Assembly (NCBI GenBank): GCA_013397795.1
Contig: VZTJ01005553.1
Coordinates: forward strand, 3,433,208 to 3,497,207
Length of the DNA stretch: 64,000 nt
Direction: 5' to 3'
Origin: Orthonyx spaldingii
Lineage: Eukaryota; Chordata; Aves; Passeriformes; Orthonychidae
The notes under the pieces are model-generated. The model had not been told where the DNA came from. It worked only from the letters and a program-made list of their open reading frames with translations, and searched no databases. Shown here piece after piece: positions 25,414 to 36,332 of the stretch. The stretch's first letter is position 1, and every line of letters begins with the position of its first letter. A program made the position numbers and the translations under genes.

Positions 25414-25545
25414 TGTGGTGTGTTGACCCTGGCTGGAGTCCAGGTGCCCACCAGAGACGCTTTATCCCTCCTCTTTTCAACTGGACAGGGAAGAGAAAAT
25501 ATGATTTAAGGCTCATGGGTCAAGATAAGGACAGGGAGGGATGGA
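25414..25545 (-). mobile_element. ERV LTR 3'-end fragment
   Basis: On the plus strand it begins TGTGGTGTGTTGACCCTGGC and continues CCAGGTGCCCACCAGAG, GGACAGGGAAGAGAAAATAT, GGCTCATGGGTCAAGATAAG and GACAGGGAGGGAT. This is the inverted 3' end of a widespread avian ERV LTR family. The match stops near 25545, so only the U5-side end is left. Confidence 0.8.
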
Positions 25546-25719
25546 AATCCATGATGCATTTGTGTATATTAGTACCACAAGGTTATTCTTCCTTTCCTCC
25601 ACCTTATTTTCAAAAAAGGCCAAGTGATGTATTGTTCTTTTTCAAGGATTTGATACAGCTGAAAAATGGTTTTAAGAAAGGGTTTCCTTCTCAGATTACC
25701 AAAGTGAAGCAAATTCTAC

Positions 25720-25995
25720 ATGAGCCAAGTACTCTTGGGCTCTTCACCCTGAGAAAGGGATCTTTGAGAGAGAGCATGACAGAGATCTACAAAATCAAGA
25801 TGAGCTATAAGGAAAATGACTGCTCATTGTCTGTTCCACTTTAAGAGCTTGGATCAGCAAATAAGGTAGCAAGTGGCAGGTTTACAATTAATAAAAGCAG
25901 GTAGATCTTTGCACAGTTTGAAATCAAGCTGTGGAAATCCTTGCTACAGCATATTGGTTAAGCTTTCAAGGTTGTAAAACTATCACACAAAATCT
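25720..25995 (+). mobile_element. Ancient CR1 LINE relic, ORF2 end
   Basis: Diverged CR1 of the same old type as 16070-16870. The block GAGAGCATGACAGAGATCTA with CAAAATCAAGATGAG, then GGTAGCAAGTGGCAGGTTTA, CAATTAATAAAAGCAGG and AAGCTGTGGAAATCCTTGCT follow the order of an old CR1 3' region. The 145-codon open frame at 25407-25844 runs from the LTR fragment into this relic and is not a gene. Confidence 0.7.
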
Positions 25996-26289
25996 TGAAA
26001 CAAAAAATCCACGGAGATACAAACAAAGAGAAAACACCTATGGTAAGAGCTCTGAGAAGCAACTAGAGCCTGTGATTGCCCTGAGATTCTGGAGAGCTTT
26101 ATTGCTGAAGAGCATCATATGTGTAAGCTACACAAGCTGCTAAGCATTGGTACCTTCTGATAACCCTTAACTATTAACCATTAACTACAAGTTCCACTTG
26201 GAGTTATGAGTCAGGTCAAATGAAATATTAGATAGGGTACAGGTTCCCCACATTGTTTGGTTCTTTATTAAACCTTCGCATTAAGCTAC
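25996..26289. other. No recognised feature
   Basis: AT-rich spacer; may include an unrecognisable extension of the ancient CR1. Confidence 0.35.
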
Positions 26290-26715
26290 TGTCGTGGTTT
26301 GACACTGGCTGAACTCCAGGCACCCACAACAGCTGCTCTCTCACCCTCCCCTGCTGTAGCTGGGCAGAGGAGAGAAGGGGAAAAAAATGAAGGCTTCATG
26401 AGTTAAGGTAAGGACCAGGAGAAAACACTCCAATAGCAACACAGGCTCAAGTTTAAAGTTACAAAGTGATTTATTGCTAACAGAATCAGAGGAGGATAAT
26501 GAGACGTAAATATGTGCTTAAAACACCTTTTTTTTTCCTCCAACCCCTCCCTCCTTCCCACTGGCAATGCAGGGAGACAGGGCATGGGGATTTGGTCAGT
26601 TCGTCACTCGAATTTTCCTTCCGCTGCTCAGGAATTTTTCTTCCCCTGTGAGACAGTGGGGTCCCTCCCATGGGAGACAGTTCTCCATTAACTTCTCCAT
26701 CATGGCTCCAAATCT
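26290..26715 (-). mobile_element. ERV LTR, 3' two-thirds
   Basis: The plus strand begins TGTCGTGGTTTGACACTGGC, the inverse of the LTR end GCCAGTGTCAAACCACGACA. Then follow CCAGGCACCCACAACAG, a TTTATT at about 26470 (AATAAA on the minus strand), a polypyrimidine stretch (about 26525-26560) and GGTCCCTCCCATGGGAGACA with CTCCATTAACTTCTCCAT. These are landmarks of the same avian LTR family as 25414-25545, but of a different subfamily. The 5' end (plus-strand right) is unclear and may lie as far as 26880, where a 94-codon minus frame with a hydrophobic stretch overlaps it. I do not claim a protein. Confidence 0.8.
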
Positions 26716-29700
26716 CACGAGCAGCAGCCCTGTCAAAACTACAGCTACAAAGGATGGGTTGAAATCCAGTAGTTGAAATTCTTTTCTATTAATCCACTTA
26801 CTTTGCTCATGTATAGCCAAGTAAAATCTCCTTGCTTTCTCCTCGATTCTTGTTAGTGACCCTCTGCATGGAATTGCCAAACAAACTATGCACTCTTAAC
26901 AGAAATCTTTAGGCATATCTGTCTGATAAACTACTACAGCAACAAATTACTGCTTAGCAAACAGACCGTGTTCTTAGGGGGAATAAAATCCTAATAAATG
27001 TGTAGCATGAAGGGGCCAATAAAATTATTGAATTAAATACCTAGGAGAGAAAAGACTTTATCAAATCAATATCTGACCCAATTTTCATCTACTGGGCCAT
27101 GGCTACAAGGAAACTCACAGAAGCAGACTCTAAAGGGAGGAGATTTGCACAATATTGTGCACAATGTTTTGTATGGATAACAAAGACAAAAGAAGCAGTA
27201 TGAAACCGATACTAAATTTACCTGAGTAAAATGAGGTACAGAAAAATGGCTGGAGGTCCAGTAATGAGATCGTGATTAGGACATTCTGACTTGCCATGTA
27301 AAGGAGTGTTAACAGTGCAGATCAGCCTTATCAGAGGGTGTGAAAAATTTGGTGCAGTATTCATTTGAGAAATAATAGAGTCATATTCTGCACACTAAGC
27401 CCATTGGAGGTGTTATATCACAGTCTCTGCTTCAGTATTTCCGCTCACACAACTGTCAGCATCATATGGTTTTGAGGAAATTGGAAGCTATTTCCTCATG
27501 GATTTACTGTCCCACAAGTGAAATCTCTTTCAATCTCCATCACCAAAATCACAAGATGATTATTGATCCTAATTTTTCACCCTAGCTAATGCTACTGTAG
27601 CTGTTTGGCATTTTCAATAGGTATGTATGCATTCTGAAAACATTTGTTGGGCCTTTGCTGCACCCCAAACACTCCTTTCATGAGTGCATACTGTGAACAC
27701 AAGGTTGTATCGAGGTGCAGCCTTCAGACCAGCTCGGTAGTACTCTGGCAGAAAGTGTCTGGATCTGTACCAAAGCAGAGTGAGGATCCATCCCAGCAAC
27801 AAGGACAGGTCAGGCACGGCATGGCCAGCCCTGCAGTGCTGGTATAACCCATCTGTCCTTGTACTATCCCATCATGTCACCAGTACTAGGTGGAGATACC
27901 AGCTGGGGAGCACTTCTGAGTTGTGCTGGCCTTGAGCCAACTTCCTATAAGGGGAAATGAAACCAGTGGGTGGAAGGAGAGCCCTTCAGATGTGTGGACT
28001 CTTACAGTGAGATGTCCCAGATCAATCAGTGTAGCCACAACAGCCTTGCTCAGATGGGGTTGTGAGCCATGGAGAAAAGCACTTGCTCACTCCCACTCTG
28101 TTCCCTGCTTCTTAGCCAATTAACGACCAGTGTAATAGGACCTAAATCTACAGCAGCAGTAGCAATCTGGGCCTTGAATCATTGCACATTTTGGCCATTT
28201 ATTTAGCCCTAGGTTTGATTTTTCTTGACTTCTGAGGGCTGACTGTTACAGACTAACTAGTATAAACTAGTTTATAATTGAAAAATATGACCAGTGAATT
28301 CCAAATTGTACCAAAAAATTGATCAGTGACTTATTTAAGTAAAAATTTAAAAATTACTTACTTTTGTGTCAGTACACATAAAATTCTTATCTATCAGTAC
28401 AGAAAATATTTTCTATTATGCCATATTTTAGTAGAACCCCAGCAGTTCCATAGAATTTCCCCCTGTATTTAGTTTTATCTGAAATGACTAATTTGAATAT
28501 CGTGAATAAGATATTCGAAGAAATTATAATGTCATAGAGGATGGAGATGCACACTGGCTGAGCTATATTCCTTGCTACACTATAAAAGACCTTTAGGTGT
28601 CATAGACAGATATAAATAATACGACAGCAGACTTGTGTAGTTTTACTGTAGAGGGTTTAGACAAATTTCTTTAGATTCACTGCAGATACACTTGGGTTGG
28701 AAACCATATCTGTACAACCAAATAAGCTGTTGTAGATTCCCTATATATTTCATGGAGGATCTCTAAGATGATTTTTACCCATCCTAAAAGTGGCACCCAG
28801 TGACATTTCGTTTGTGCATGCTTTGTTTCTCTGCATGCAAAGGGTGATGAGACTGACTCACATCTGGTTGTCTACACTGCATGAATCTCATATTTAGGTG
28901 TTATGAACCCCCCTGTAAGTTCCCACTTCTTCAAATGCTCAACAGAACATACATATTAAGGAAAAAGTGCATCATATTTTGTAACTGTTACTTTATTTTT
29001 ATGTCATCATCTAGGGCAAAGATTTTTTAAATTTCTTTTGAGGTCAATAGATAACTACTCCAAAGTTTAACCTGGACCAAAGCATACAGTTTGAGATCTT
29101 CTACAGTCCACCAGAGAACCCAGCTGGTAGGAAGAAGGTCACTGCATTACAACATTGTTGGCATATGGATAACCCCGGAAAACAAGAAGGTCCTAAACAT
29201 GACTGTGTAAACTATTGAGATCTTGAAAAAGTCCAACAATCTGGAAATCACAGCTACAAAACATGAAAGAAATTTTCATTAAAACACAAAACATATTTTT
29301 TCTTCAAAGGTTTTGTTTTCTCTTGTATTCTATGTTATTACTCTCTTGTTTTGTTATTAATATAATCTCCAGTGTGTGCTAATAGTTTCTCGGGCTGTAG
29401 CCTGTTTTAAAAGCCACATTAATCCTGAAGCAACTGTATATTCATCTTACCTCCTCAGAGGCAGCTTCAGTGCACTATAATTTAACTTTTTTTCTGGATA
29501 AAGGATGTTTAAGGAGTTCCCAGAATAGAAGTACTTTGTTACTATGAGATTCTAGTAAGATTAAGTACATACCCTGGTAAAAAAATATTTACTCATTCTC
29601 CATGTAATGTCAACATGTAGCCCCAAACATTCCTTTTAAAAATTTTTTTTTTTCCCCTTTGTGTAGAAGACCTAGTACTAGTTTAGATGTAAAATAAGTA

Positions 29701-30245
29701 TGATGAATAAAAGGTGACATTTAAGCAGTATATACAGCCATGAAGCTTCACTTTAATTTTAAATTCCATGTTTGAGATGACACCGACTTAGAGGAGTCAT
29801 TGCTTATAAAAATAGGCAAGTCTCTGCAGAGCCCTCCTTCAAAAATTTCACTTGCAAACAATTTGTATTCCTGGATGTTTCATTTGATATTTGGTTGAAT
29901 GTATTTTCTGCCACTGCACAATTTAAAAAAAAAAAAAAAAAAAGACAGCCCAAACAAAGAACTTTTTTTATTATCCCTCTCTCTCAAACTAAGCATGCTG
30001 AGCTTCACACAGAAGGGCTGCTGTTCAGAGGAGCTGATCAGAGCTGTAAATGTGTAACAGAGGAGCTGTGATAGGACAGACAGATTTAGTGGATTGACAG
30101 ATTTGATTTTTATATCTGAAAAGAAAGAAGACTTTCTGGTGGTTTCCTCTAGGAAAAGGAAAGTCTATGAAGTATATACCCTTCCAGAAAGATGTGGGCA
30201 AGCTTTTTTAGTGAAGATATTCATAGGCCAGTGAAGGACCTTGAT
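26716..30245. other. No recognised gene
   Basis: Mostly AT-rich. The segment about 27640-28130 is clearly more GC-rich and may be an unrecognised old repeat. A 19-A run lies at 29925-29943 without an adjacent SINE or LINE body that I can identify. Confidence 0.4.
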
Positions 30246-30335
30246 ATTCTATTCTATTCTATTCTATTCTATTCTATTCTATTCTATTCTATTCTATTCT
30301 ATTCTATTCTATTCTATTCTATTCTATTCTATTCT
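30246..30335. repeat. (ATTCT)18 pentanucleotide microsatellite
   Basis: Eighteen uninterrupted ATTCT units (90 bp), followed by a broken ATTC. All frames of the plus strand read through it, which creates two overlapping open frames of 106 and 159 codons (30192-30512 and 30241-30720) with an Ile-Leu-Phe-Tyr-Ser repeat. They are artefacts of the array. Confidence 0.97.
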
Positions 30336-32440
30336 ATTCATTTTCTTGCTTCCAAAGATTTGTCTCCACTGTTACTCTTTCTGGGAAGTACAGGTCATGA
30401 GCAGTCCCTATTGGGCAGATCCCTTCGCCCTGCAGGCTCAGGCCAAGGTGCTGTGCAATGCACAAGTGTGGGATGGTGGCTGTTCCCTGTGGCCTCTGTT
30501 CATGGAATTTAGTGCCTGCCAATGTGCCAGTCAGGGTCAGGTCCACAAAACCTGCAGCTCTGCTGATCTACGTGCTTGGGGCTATAGAGACAAGTTATTT
30601 TTTCGTGATTGTTACACACTAGAGAAAGGGACCGGCAACATTTGGCCATGTAATTTATCCAACATTAAATTTGCATGTGGAGGTCTGGAATCCAGCCTTC
30701 TTCTGAAGTCCTTTGTTTAGAGAAGTTCACAGAAGCTGACAGACATGGTGGGTCTCCTGGACAACACTTCCAGGGATAATTATCATGGGAGTCACATACA
30801 TCAATAGTTTGCTTTTTTGCTTTGTACAGACACACACTATGACCTGCCTGAATATCCTAAAATTTATTTTCAGTCACTCAGTGCCAGGCAGGATCAGTTC
30901 CATGGAAGCATAGTTTTTTATAGCAGACACATGCATTTAGTGTTCTCATTTACCCCACACTAGTTTGTTTACCTTTGAAAGTCTCCTTGAAGTGCTCCCT
31001 GAAATTTTAAAAATATTGTATTCAGCCAGGCTGGGGAGCGGGAAGGCCTCCTCCTGCCGCAAGTGATCTATGGGGCTAAAGATAGTGTTTAACTAAACCC
31101 GTGATGATACAGTAACTAGAACCCTTCAAAGCAAAATGACCCAAGGTGAGATATCTTGCAGAGTGTGTGGAGAGAATAAAAGCTGACAAACAACCTGCTG
31201 AGACAATAAGGTCTGTAGAAGGGTTAATTTAATGTGATATCTCAGTTTGATTCATAATTTTCATTCAAATTCTATTTGAATGAAATCTATTTAAAGCACC
31301 AGAATGTGCAAACTTTCATTCATTATCTGCTTACTGGAGAGCTATAACAACAATAGGTTCCTTACCTTGATGTAATTGAAATTATGCCCAAATTGTACTG
31401 TAATTAGTGTTCAGATAAGGTCACTGGGACACCATGCAAAGATACAATGCCAATAGCAATTCTGCAAAGGCTACATGGCACAAATAAGTGTTGCACAACT
31501 TCTCCCATATTTATATTCAGATATCACAAAAAAGAGCTAGTTGAATAGCAGAGAAAATTAATCCACAATTTTTGCTGTTATACGTATCTCAAATAATATA
31601 TCCATTCAGGCAAAAAATAGTAAGACCAGTTATCTGTTGTGTGTTTTACCTAGAAATAGAATTAATATTCATAAAAATAAGGTTGTCATCTTATACAAGA
31701 AAACCTCCTACTGTATTTCAAATTCTTATAATGGAAATGAATTCTGAAAGAAAATTCTATGTGTAACTCTAAATATATTCCCCATTGGCAGGAAAGCATT
31801 AGATATTTGCACAACGCCCTGATGTGTATCGATTGCAGTTAAAGAATGAGTCTTGGAGATTCTTGGCTGGAGCAAGATACCTCTAAAGTAGCTCTATTGC
31901 ACACATAGATATAGGATTTAGAAATCTTGAATCATAGTACCAGGACGCAGTGATTTTGAGGAGAGGGAAAAATCAGTAAATCTCAACCTGTGTAGCCTGA
32001 ATAGCTTTGCATGGTTTTGTTGTAATACATATTACATGTAAAATCTGCTTCAGCCCTGAAGCTACAGATCTGCAGCAAAATATCTGGGTTCATATTCTTA
32101 GTAAAAATAATCTAATGCTGAAGAAGGAACATTATTTGTATCACTAAGCAGTAGATTTTTGAAAGTCTAAGTCAAAAATGCAGAAGTACAAGAGACATAC
32201 CTATTTTTCACTATTTTATTCTACTTTATTCAATTCCTTAGTCAGCTCTCAACAGCTTTGTTCCTGCTTCTGAAGGAGCTCTGAAAGAAATGACTAATTT
32301 TAGTTTGATGGCAGCAAGCTATGAGGAAAATTACTGAATTCTTCAACCTTTAGAATCTTTTAATAAGTCTACATAATTTTCTGAAACATGTGTTTTAAAC
32401 AACACAAATTGCTGGCATCTTTGCAGGAAATGGTGTTGTG
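30336..32440. other. No recognised gene; possible conserved segment
   Basis: The part 30990-31450 has an information-rich, non-repetitive look with an inverted repeat at 31259-31285 (listed separately). Otherwise AT-rich DNA without recognised features. Confidence 0.35.
31259..31285. repeat. 27-bp near-palindrome, 12-bp arms
   Basis: TTTCATTCAAAT and ATTTGAATGAAA flank the 3-bp spacer TCT. All 12 base pairs are complementary. Could be a hairpin or a symmetrical binding site. Confidence 0.7.
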
Positions 32441-32712
32441 GAATCATAGAATATCTCCAGCTGAAAGGGAACCATTAGGATCACCAAGCATAATTCCTTG
32501 ATCTTCTCAGGAATTTTTTACCTAGATTTACCTAGAACTAAATCGTATTATGTTGTCCAGGTTCTCCTTGAACTCTTCCAGGCTTGGTGCTGTGACCATG
32601 TCCCTGGGGAGCGTGTTCCAGTGAGTGACCAGCCTCTCAGTGAAAAACTTTATCCTGATGTTCAATCTGAATCTCCCCTGATGCAGCTTTATTCCTATTG
32701 CTGCCTACCAGA
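32441..32712 (-). mobile_element. CR1 LINE 3' end
   Basis: Reverse-strand CR1: GAATCATAGAATATCTCCAG, CTCCTTGAACTCTTCCAGGC, GACCATGTCCCTGGGGAGCG, TGTTCCAGTGAGTGACCAGC and CTCTCAGTGAAAAACTTTAT. This belongs to the subfamily whose antisense reads 'GGTGCTGTGACCATGTCCCT', as does 46662-46848. 5'-truncated and diverged. Confidence 0.93.
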
Positions 32713-35700
32713 GAGAAGATGTATAATATCTTGTATGTGTAGTGCATACAAGATCCTAATAAATAGTCTGATTTAATGACCCTTATGGTCTTTAAATTGG
32801 AAAAAATTGCAAATGTTCAGAAATGTTGAAAATGTCTATTGTATTCTCTTCAGCTTTCATGTCATTCCCATAGGAATTTGATTATATAACTGTTACTGTT
32901 GCCTTTGTACACAAATAATGACAAGAGTTCCCAGGTCTATATCTTTGGATCTAGTAGAGAGAAAGGACTGAGGATCTCCATCCGGATGGACAAATCTATG
33001 GGTGTTAAATGACTGCTGTCAACAGCTCGCTTTTTTTGAGCCAAATCTAAAACAGGATGATTACTTTTGGAATACTCTGCTTAAGGAAACTGATAGTGCC
33101 ACATTCAAATCACACTGAAGGTCATCCTTTTGACATTTTGGGAAGTTTAAAAACAGTACAGGAAGTTGAAATCCATTGCATATCCGCTGTTTCTTTTCTC
33201 TGTCATGTAATTCCTGTTTCCTCAATCATGTGAATGCACAATGCTTTGATTGGACTGTTCAATCCAATCAAACCTGCTGGGTGTTTCAGAAGTACCTCTT
33301 GCTTCATAAATATTTATATATTTTGTGGGTGTTTCAGTTGTTACACTGGATGTTTTATGGTTTTGTTTACCTCCATATTTTGATGTATTTATTGCTTCAC
33401 TGGTTGCAGTGAATCTAGCAGAGTCCAAAAAATTTCTGATAAAAGAGGATACTTTACAGTGTAGTGTGGTCTTTAAAATGTGCTGCAAGAACCTGTTATT
33501 TATCACTTCTGCCTATTTAGTTAATGATGGAGCATTTAATTTTCAAAATTTTCATTGTTTTGTTTGTACAATGCAGTGAAATGCTTTGAAGAAAGGAGGC
33601 TGTGCACCTGCTTTGCCTTTTGACCTTCACTCATCTTGGGGCAATCTAAACAAGTTTTTATTTCTTTGTAGTTCATTAAAATGAAAACAATTCAAATTAT
33701 TTATTAGGAGGAAATGGATTTGGTGATTAGGGTACAGGACAAGAAAACAATACTGCTTTTTATTTCCATTTGGGCATCAGTTAAGTGACACTCTGAGTGG
33801 TACAGTGAGTTCTGTACCTCAGTTTCCCATTTATAAAAACATATTTTAACTTCCAAAGATTTAATTAATTGCTGTTTATAAACACCTTATTTTTGAATGA
33901 AAAGTTTAATAGAAGCCCTGCAAGGCAGTGATTGTCTTGTCCCATGCTGAAAATTTTGCATCTTTTAATAAGAATAGTGAATATGACAGGCAGCGAATGC
34001 AAAGTAGTATTTATCAGCTTTCATCTCATATGACTAAACAAACTTTATTCCTGGATGTGTGACCATGCATATGCATTTTCAAGATATTCTTGTTTAACAC
34101 AGTTGGATGAATCTCTTGAGTAATTATTATTTTTACCATCAAAGATTTGCAGAAGAGAAAACAGATATCCCAATTGACTGGACTTATGAGTCAGGGTCAA
34201 TTTTCTGTTCTGCTGCAGAACTGAGACAAGTCCCTTAGACTGAAATAGTCAAAGTGTTCATGTGACTAATGCCCTCTGAGTTTACACAGATTTAGAGCTT
34301 CAAATGTCTTTGAAAATCTGGGTCTTCATCCCTCTCTGCCCCAGTTGTTTTCATCAGAGGGGGGACGGCAGCACCTCTGTATGCAGTGGAAACAAACCAC
34401 CACAAGAGCTATTTGTGCACGCCTGGGCAAGGACAACAATTTCTGTTGCTAACCTCCCACAGGGGAGTGATGTGGCTAATATCCATCCAGATGCCTTTGA
34501 TTTGCTCAGCCCCAGTGCTGTAGTACTCATTTATAGCCGAGCTGACTGGGAGTGATGTTTGGAATGAGTCCAGAGAGAGGTATGAACTCACACCTCTGGA
34601 TCCATACCAAGACACCTTCACCACTCTATCATCACTCTCCTCTGAGGGATGTAATGAGGATACATTAATTAATGTTTATGAACTGCTCCAGTGCTGCCAT
34701 ATTTAGACTGTTAGAGTTGCATCTGTAGGAAGAAAACAGCAATCAGCAATTCCACCTGAAACAGAAAGCAGAAATGGGAAGATGAACCAGGGGACTCTAG
34801 AGTAGTTTCCCCCTAGGAGATACTTTTCCACACTACAAAAACTCTCTGGAGGTTATAGCCCTTCAAAGGCAATCTCAGCTCCAGAGAAATTCAGGCTAAT
34901 GAAAGTTTGAAGTACATAACGGAAGGTCAGCAAATAATTTAGCCAACTTTAACCAAAGTTTTTAGTAATGATTTTTCACGTAAAAAGAAATAGGCTTAAG
35001 ATGGGAGAGAGATTTATCAAATATTCCAAAATATTTCAAGGTTACTCTGGTTGGTTGTGGGAGTTCTTTAAATGATTGGATGCTTTCTGGAGCGTGTATT
35101 TGTGAAGCTTCATCTATCACTCAGTGGATTTTCTCCAGAGAAAAATATGTAGCCTTCTTACTTTGCTCATAAGGTAATGCAGAAACTCAGAACTTGATGG
35201 ATGGATATCAAAGTGTGGCCTTGCATTCACCCTGGGATGAGAATGTGGACCAGGGAATGGCTCTGGGACACTTTGGCTTTATGAGATAGTTTCTGAGCAA
35301 GTGCAGCTGTGAGCTCCAGGGCAGGATCCGTGCTGACATGAATCATGAGATGAAATTTCTCTATAGGCAGCCATGCATTACCTGCTACAGTCAGTTTTTT
35401 CAGGGGCACTGTAACTATCCCTGGGCCATTATCTCAAGCGTGTCCCTTGAACCTTTTGAGTACTTTGACTCACATAGAATCAAAGAACAGTGATTGCAGC
35501 AATACTATTCTGACACTGTCTTTGCCTTTTGAAAAATCCCCACACCAAAACTGGATTTATGCAGGTTTCAGTGAAAAAAAGTTAATGCAAAAAACTGTCT
35601 TCTCCCTACTTTAGGTTCTCAAAACAGGAACCTCAGCAACAACTACTGTTCCACTTTCTGCTCTGCATGTTCCACTCTCTGCTCTGTCCTTCCCATGCTC

Positions 35701-36021
35701 AGAAGGGGAGAAAGCAAGCAAATACTTTATCAAAATGAATGTTACTTTGCTGGGAGACTTCAGCATGCCAAATGAAGCTGATCCAGTCTGCCTGTAGCTT
35801 ACAAAGAAATCCACCTTTTATTTTTTTAAAATTGCCATGAAAGCTCTACATATTTTTAATTGTCTGTATTTTAAAAAAGTGAATAGATGAACAGAACATT
35901 CTTCCTTTCAAACATCATGGTAATTTGGTTGGGTCTGTAATTTAGTAAAGATTTTTAGGCTTTTAGATTTTTTTTTTCCAAATTTTAATATGACTTATGC
36001 TACTGTATTTGTAGTAAGACA
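32713..36021. other. No recognised gene
   Basis: AT-rich DNA. A hairpin at 33245-33272 is listed separately. A 21-bp imperfect tandem pair lies near 35648-35689. Open frames (up to 94 codons) have no recognisable domains. Confidence 0.4.
33245..33272. repeat. Hairpin with 10-bp perfect arms
   Basis: TTTGATTGGA and TCCAATCAAA are exact reverse complements separated by an 8-nt loop (33255-33262). Each arm carries a CCAAT/ATTGG core, so this is also a pair of diverging CCAAT-like boxes. Confidence 0.7.
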
Positions 36022-36332
36022 AGAGCTGGAGAGAGGCTTTTTGCAAGGGCACCTAGTGATAGCACAAGGTTGAAAGACATTTAAACTGAAAGAAGGCAGG
36101 TTTAGATTTGGTTTTAGAAAGAAATTCTTCCCTGTGAGGGTGGTGAGGCACTGGCACAGGTTGCCCAGAGAAGCTGTGGGTGCCCCATCCCTGGAAGTAT
36201 TCAAGGCCAGGCTGGATGGGGCTCTGAGCACCAAGTATAGTGGAAAGTGTCCCTGCCCATGTCAGTGGGGTTGGAACTAGATCATCTTTAAAGCCCCTTT
36301 CAACTCAAACCATTCTGTGATTCTGTGTTTTT
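36022..36332 (+). mobile_element. CR1 LINE 3' end
   Basis: Plus-strand CR1 from GAGCTGGAGAGAGGCTTTTT through GTGAGGCACTGGCACAGG, TTGCCCAGAGAAGCTGTGG, CCCATCCCTGGAAGTATTCA, AGGCCAGGCTGGATGGGGCT and GGTTGGAACTAGATCATC to the tail CATTCTGTGATTCTGTG. Close to the young avian CR1 consensus. The 79-codon minus frame at 35995-36234 is a shadow. Confidence 0.97.

Noticed and set aside
25407..25844. 145-codon plus frame
   Set aside because: It begins in an inverted LTR fragment and runs into an ancient CR1 relic; composition and context are those of repeats.
26596..26880. 94-codon minus frame with a hydrophobic segment, possible retroviral envelope remnant
   Set aside because: Half of it lies inside the LTR, and no envelope motif or neighbouring internal gene supports it.
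29925..29943. 19-A run as the tail of a processed pseudogene or SINE
   Set aside because: No recognisable body or target-site duplication upstream on either strand.
30192..30720. Open frames of 106 and 159 codons
   Set aside because: They exist because ATTCT repeats contain no stop codon in any plus-strand frame.
35470..35505. ACATAGAATCAAAGAACAG as another CR1 tail
   Set aside because: Too short and no CR1 sequence follows; chance similarity to the octamer is enough to explain it.
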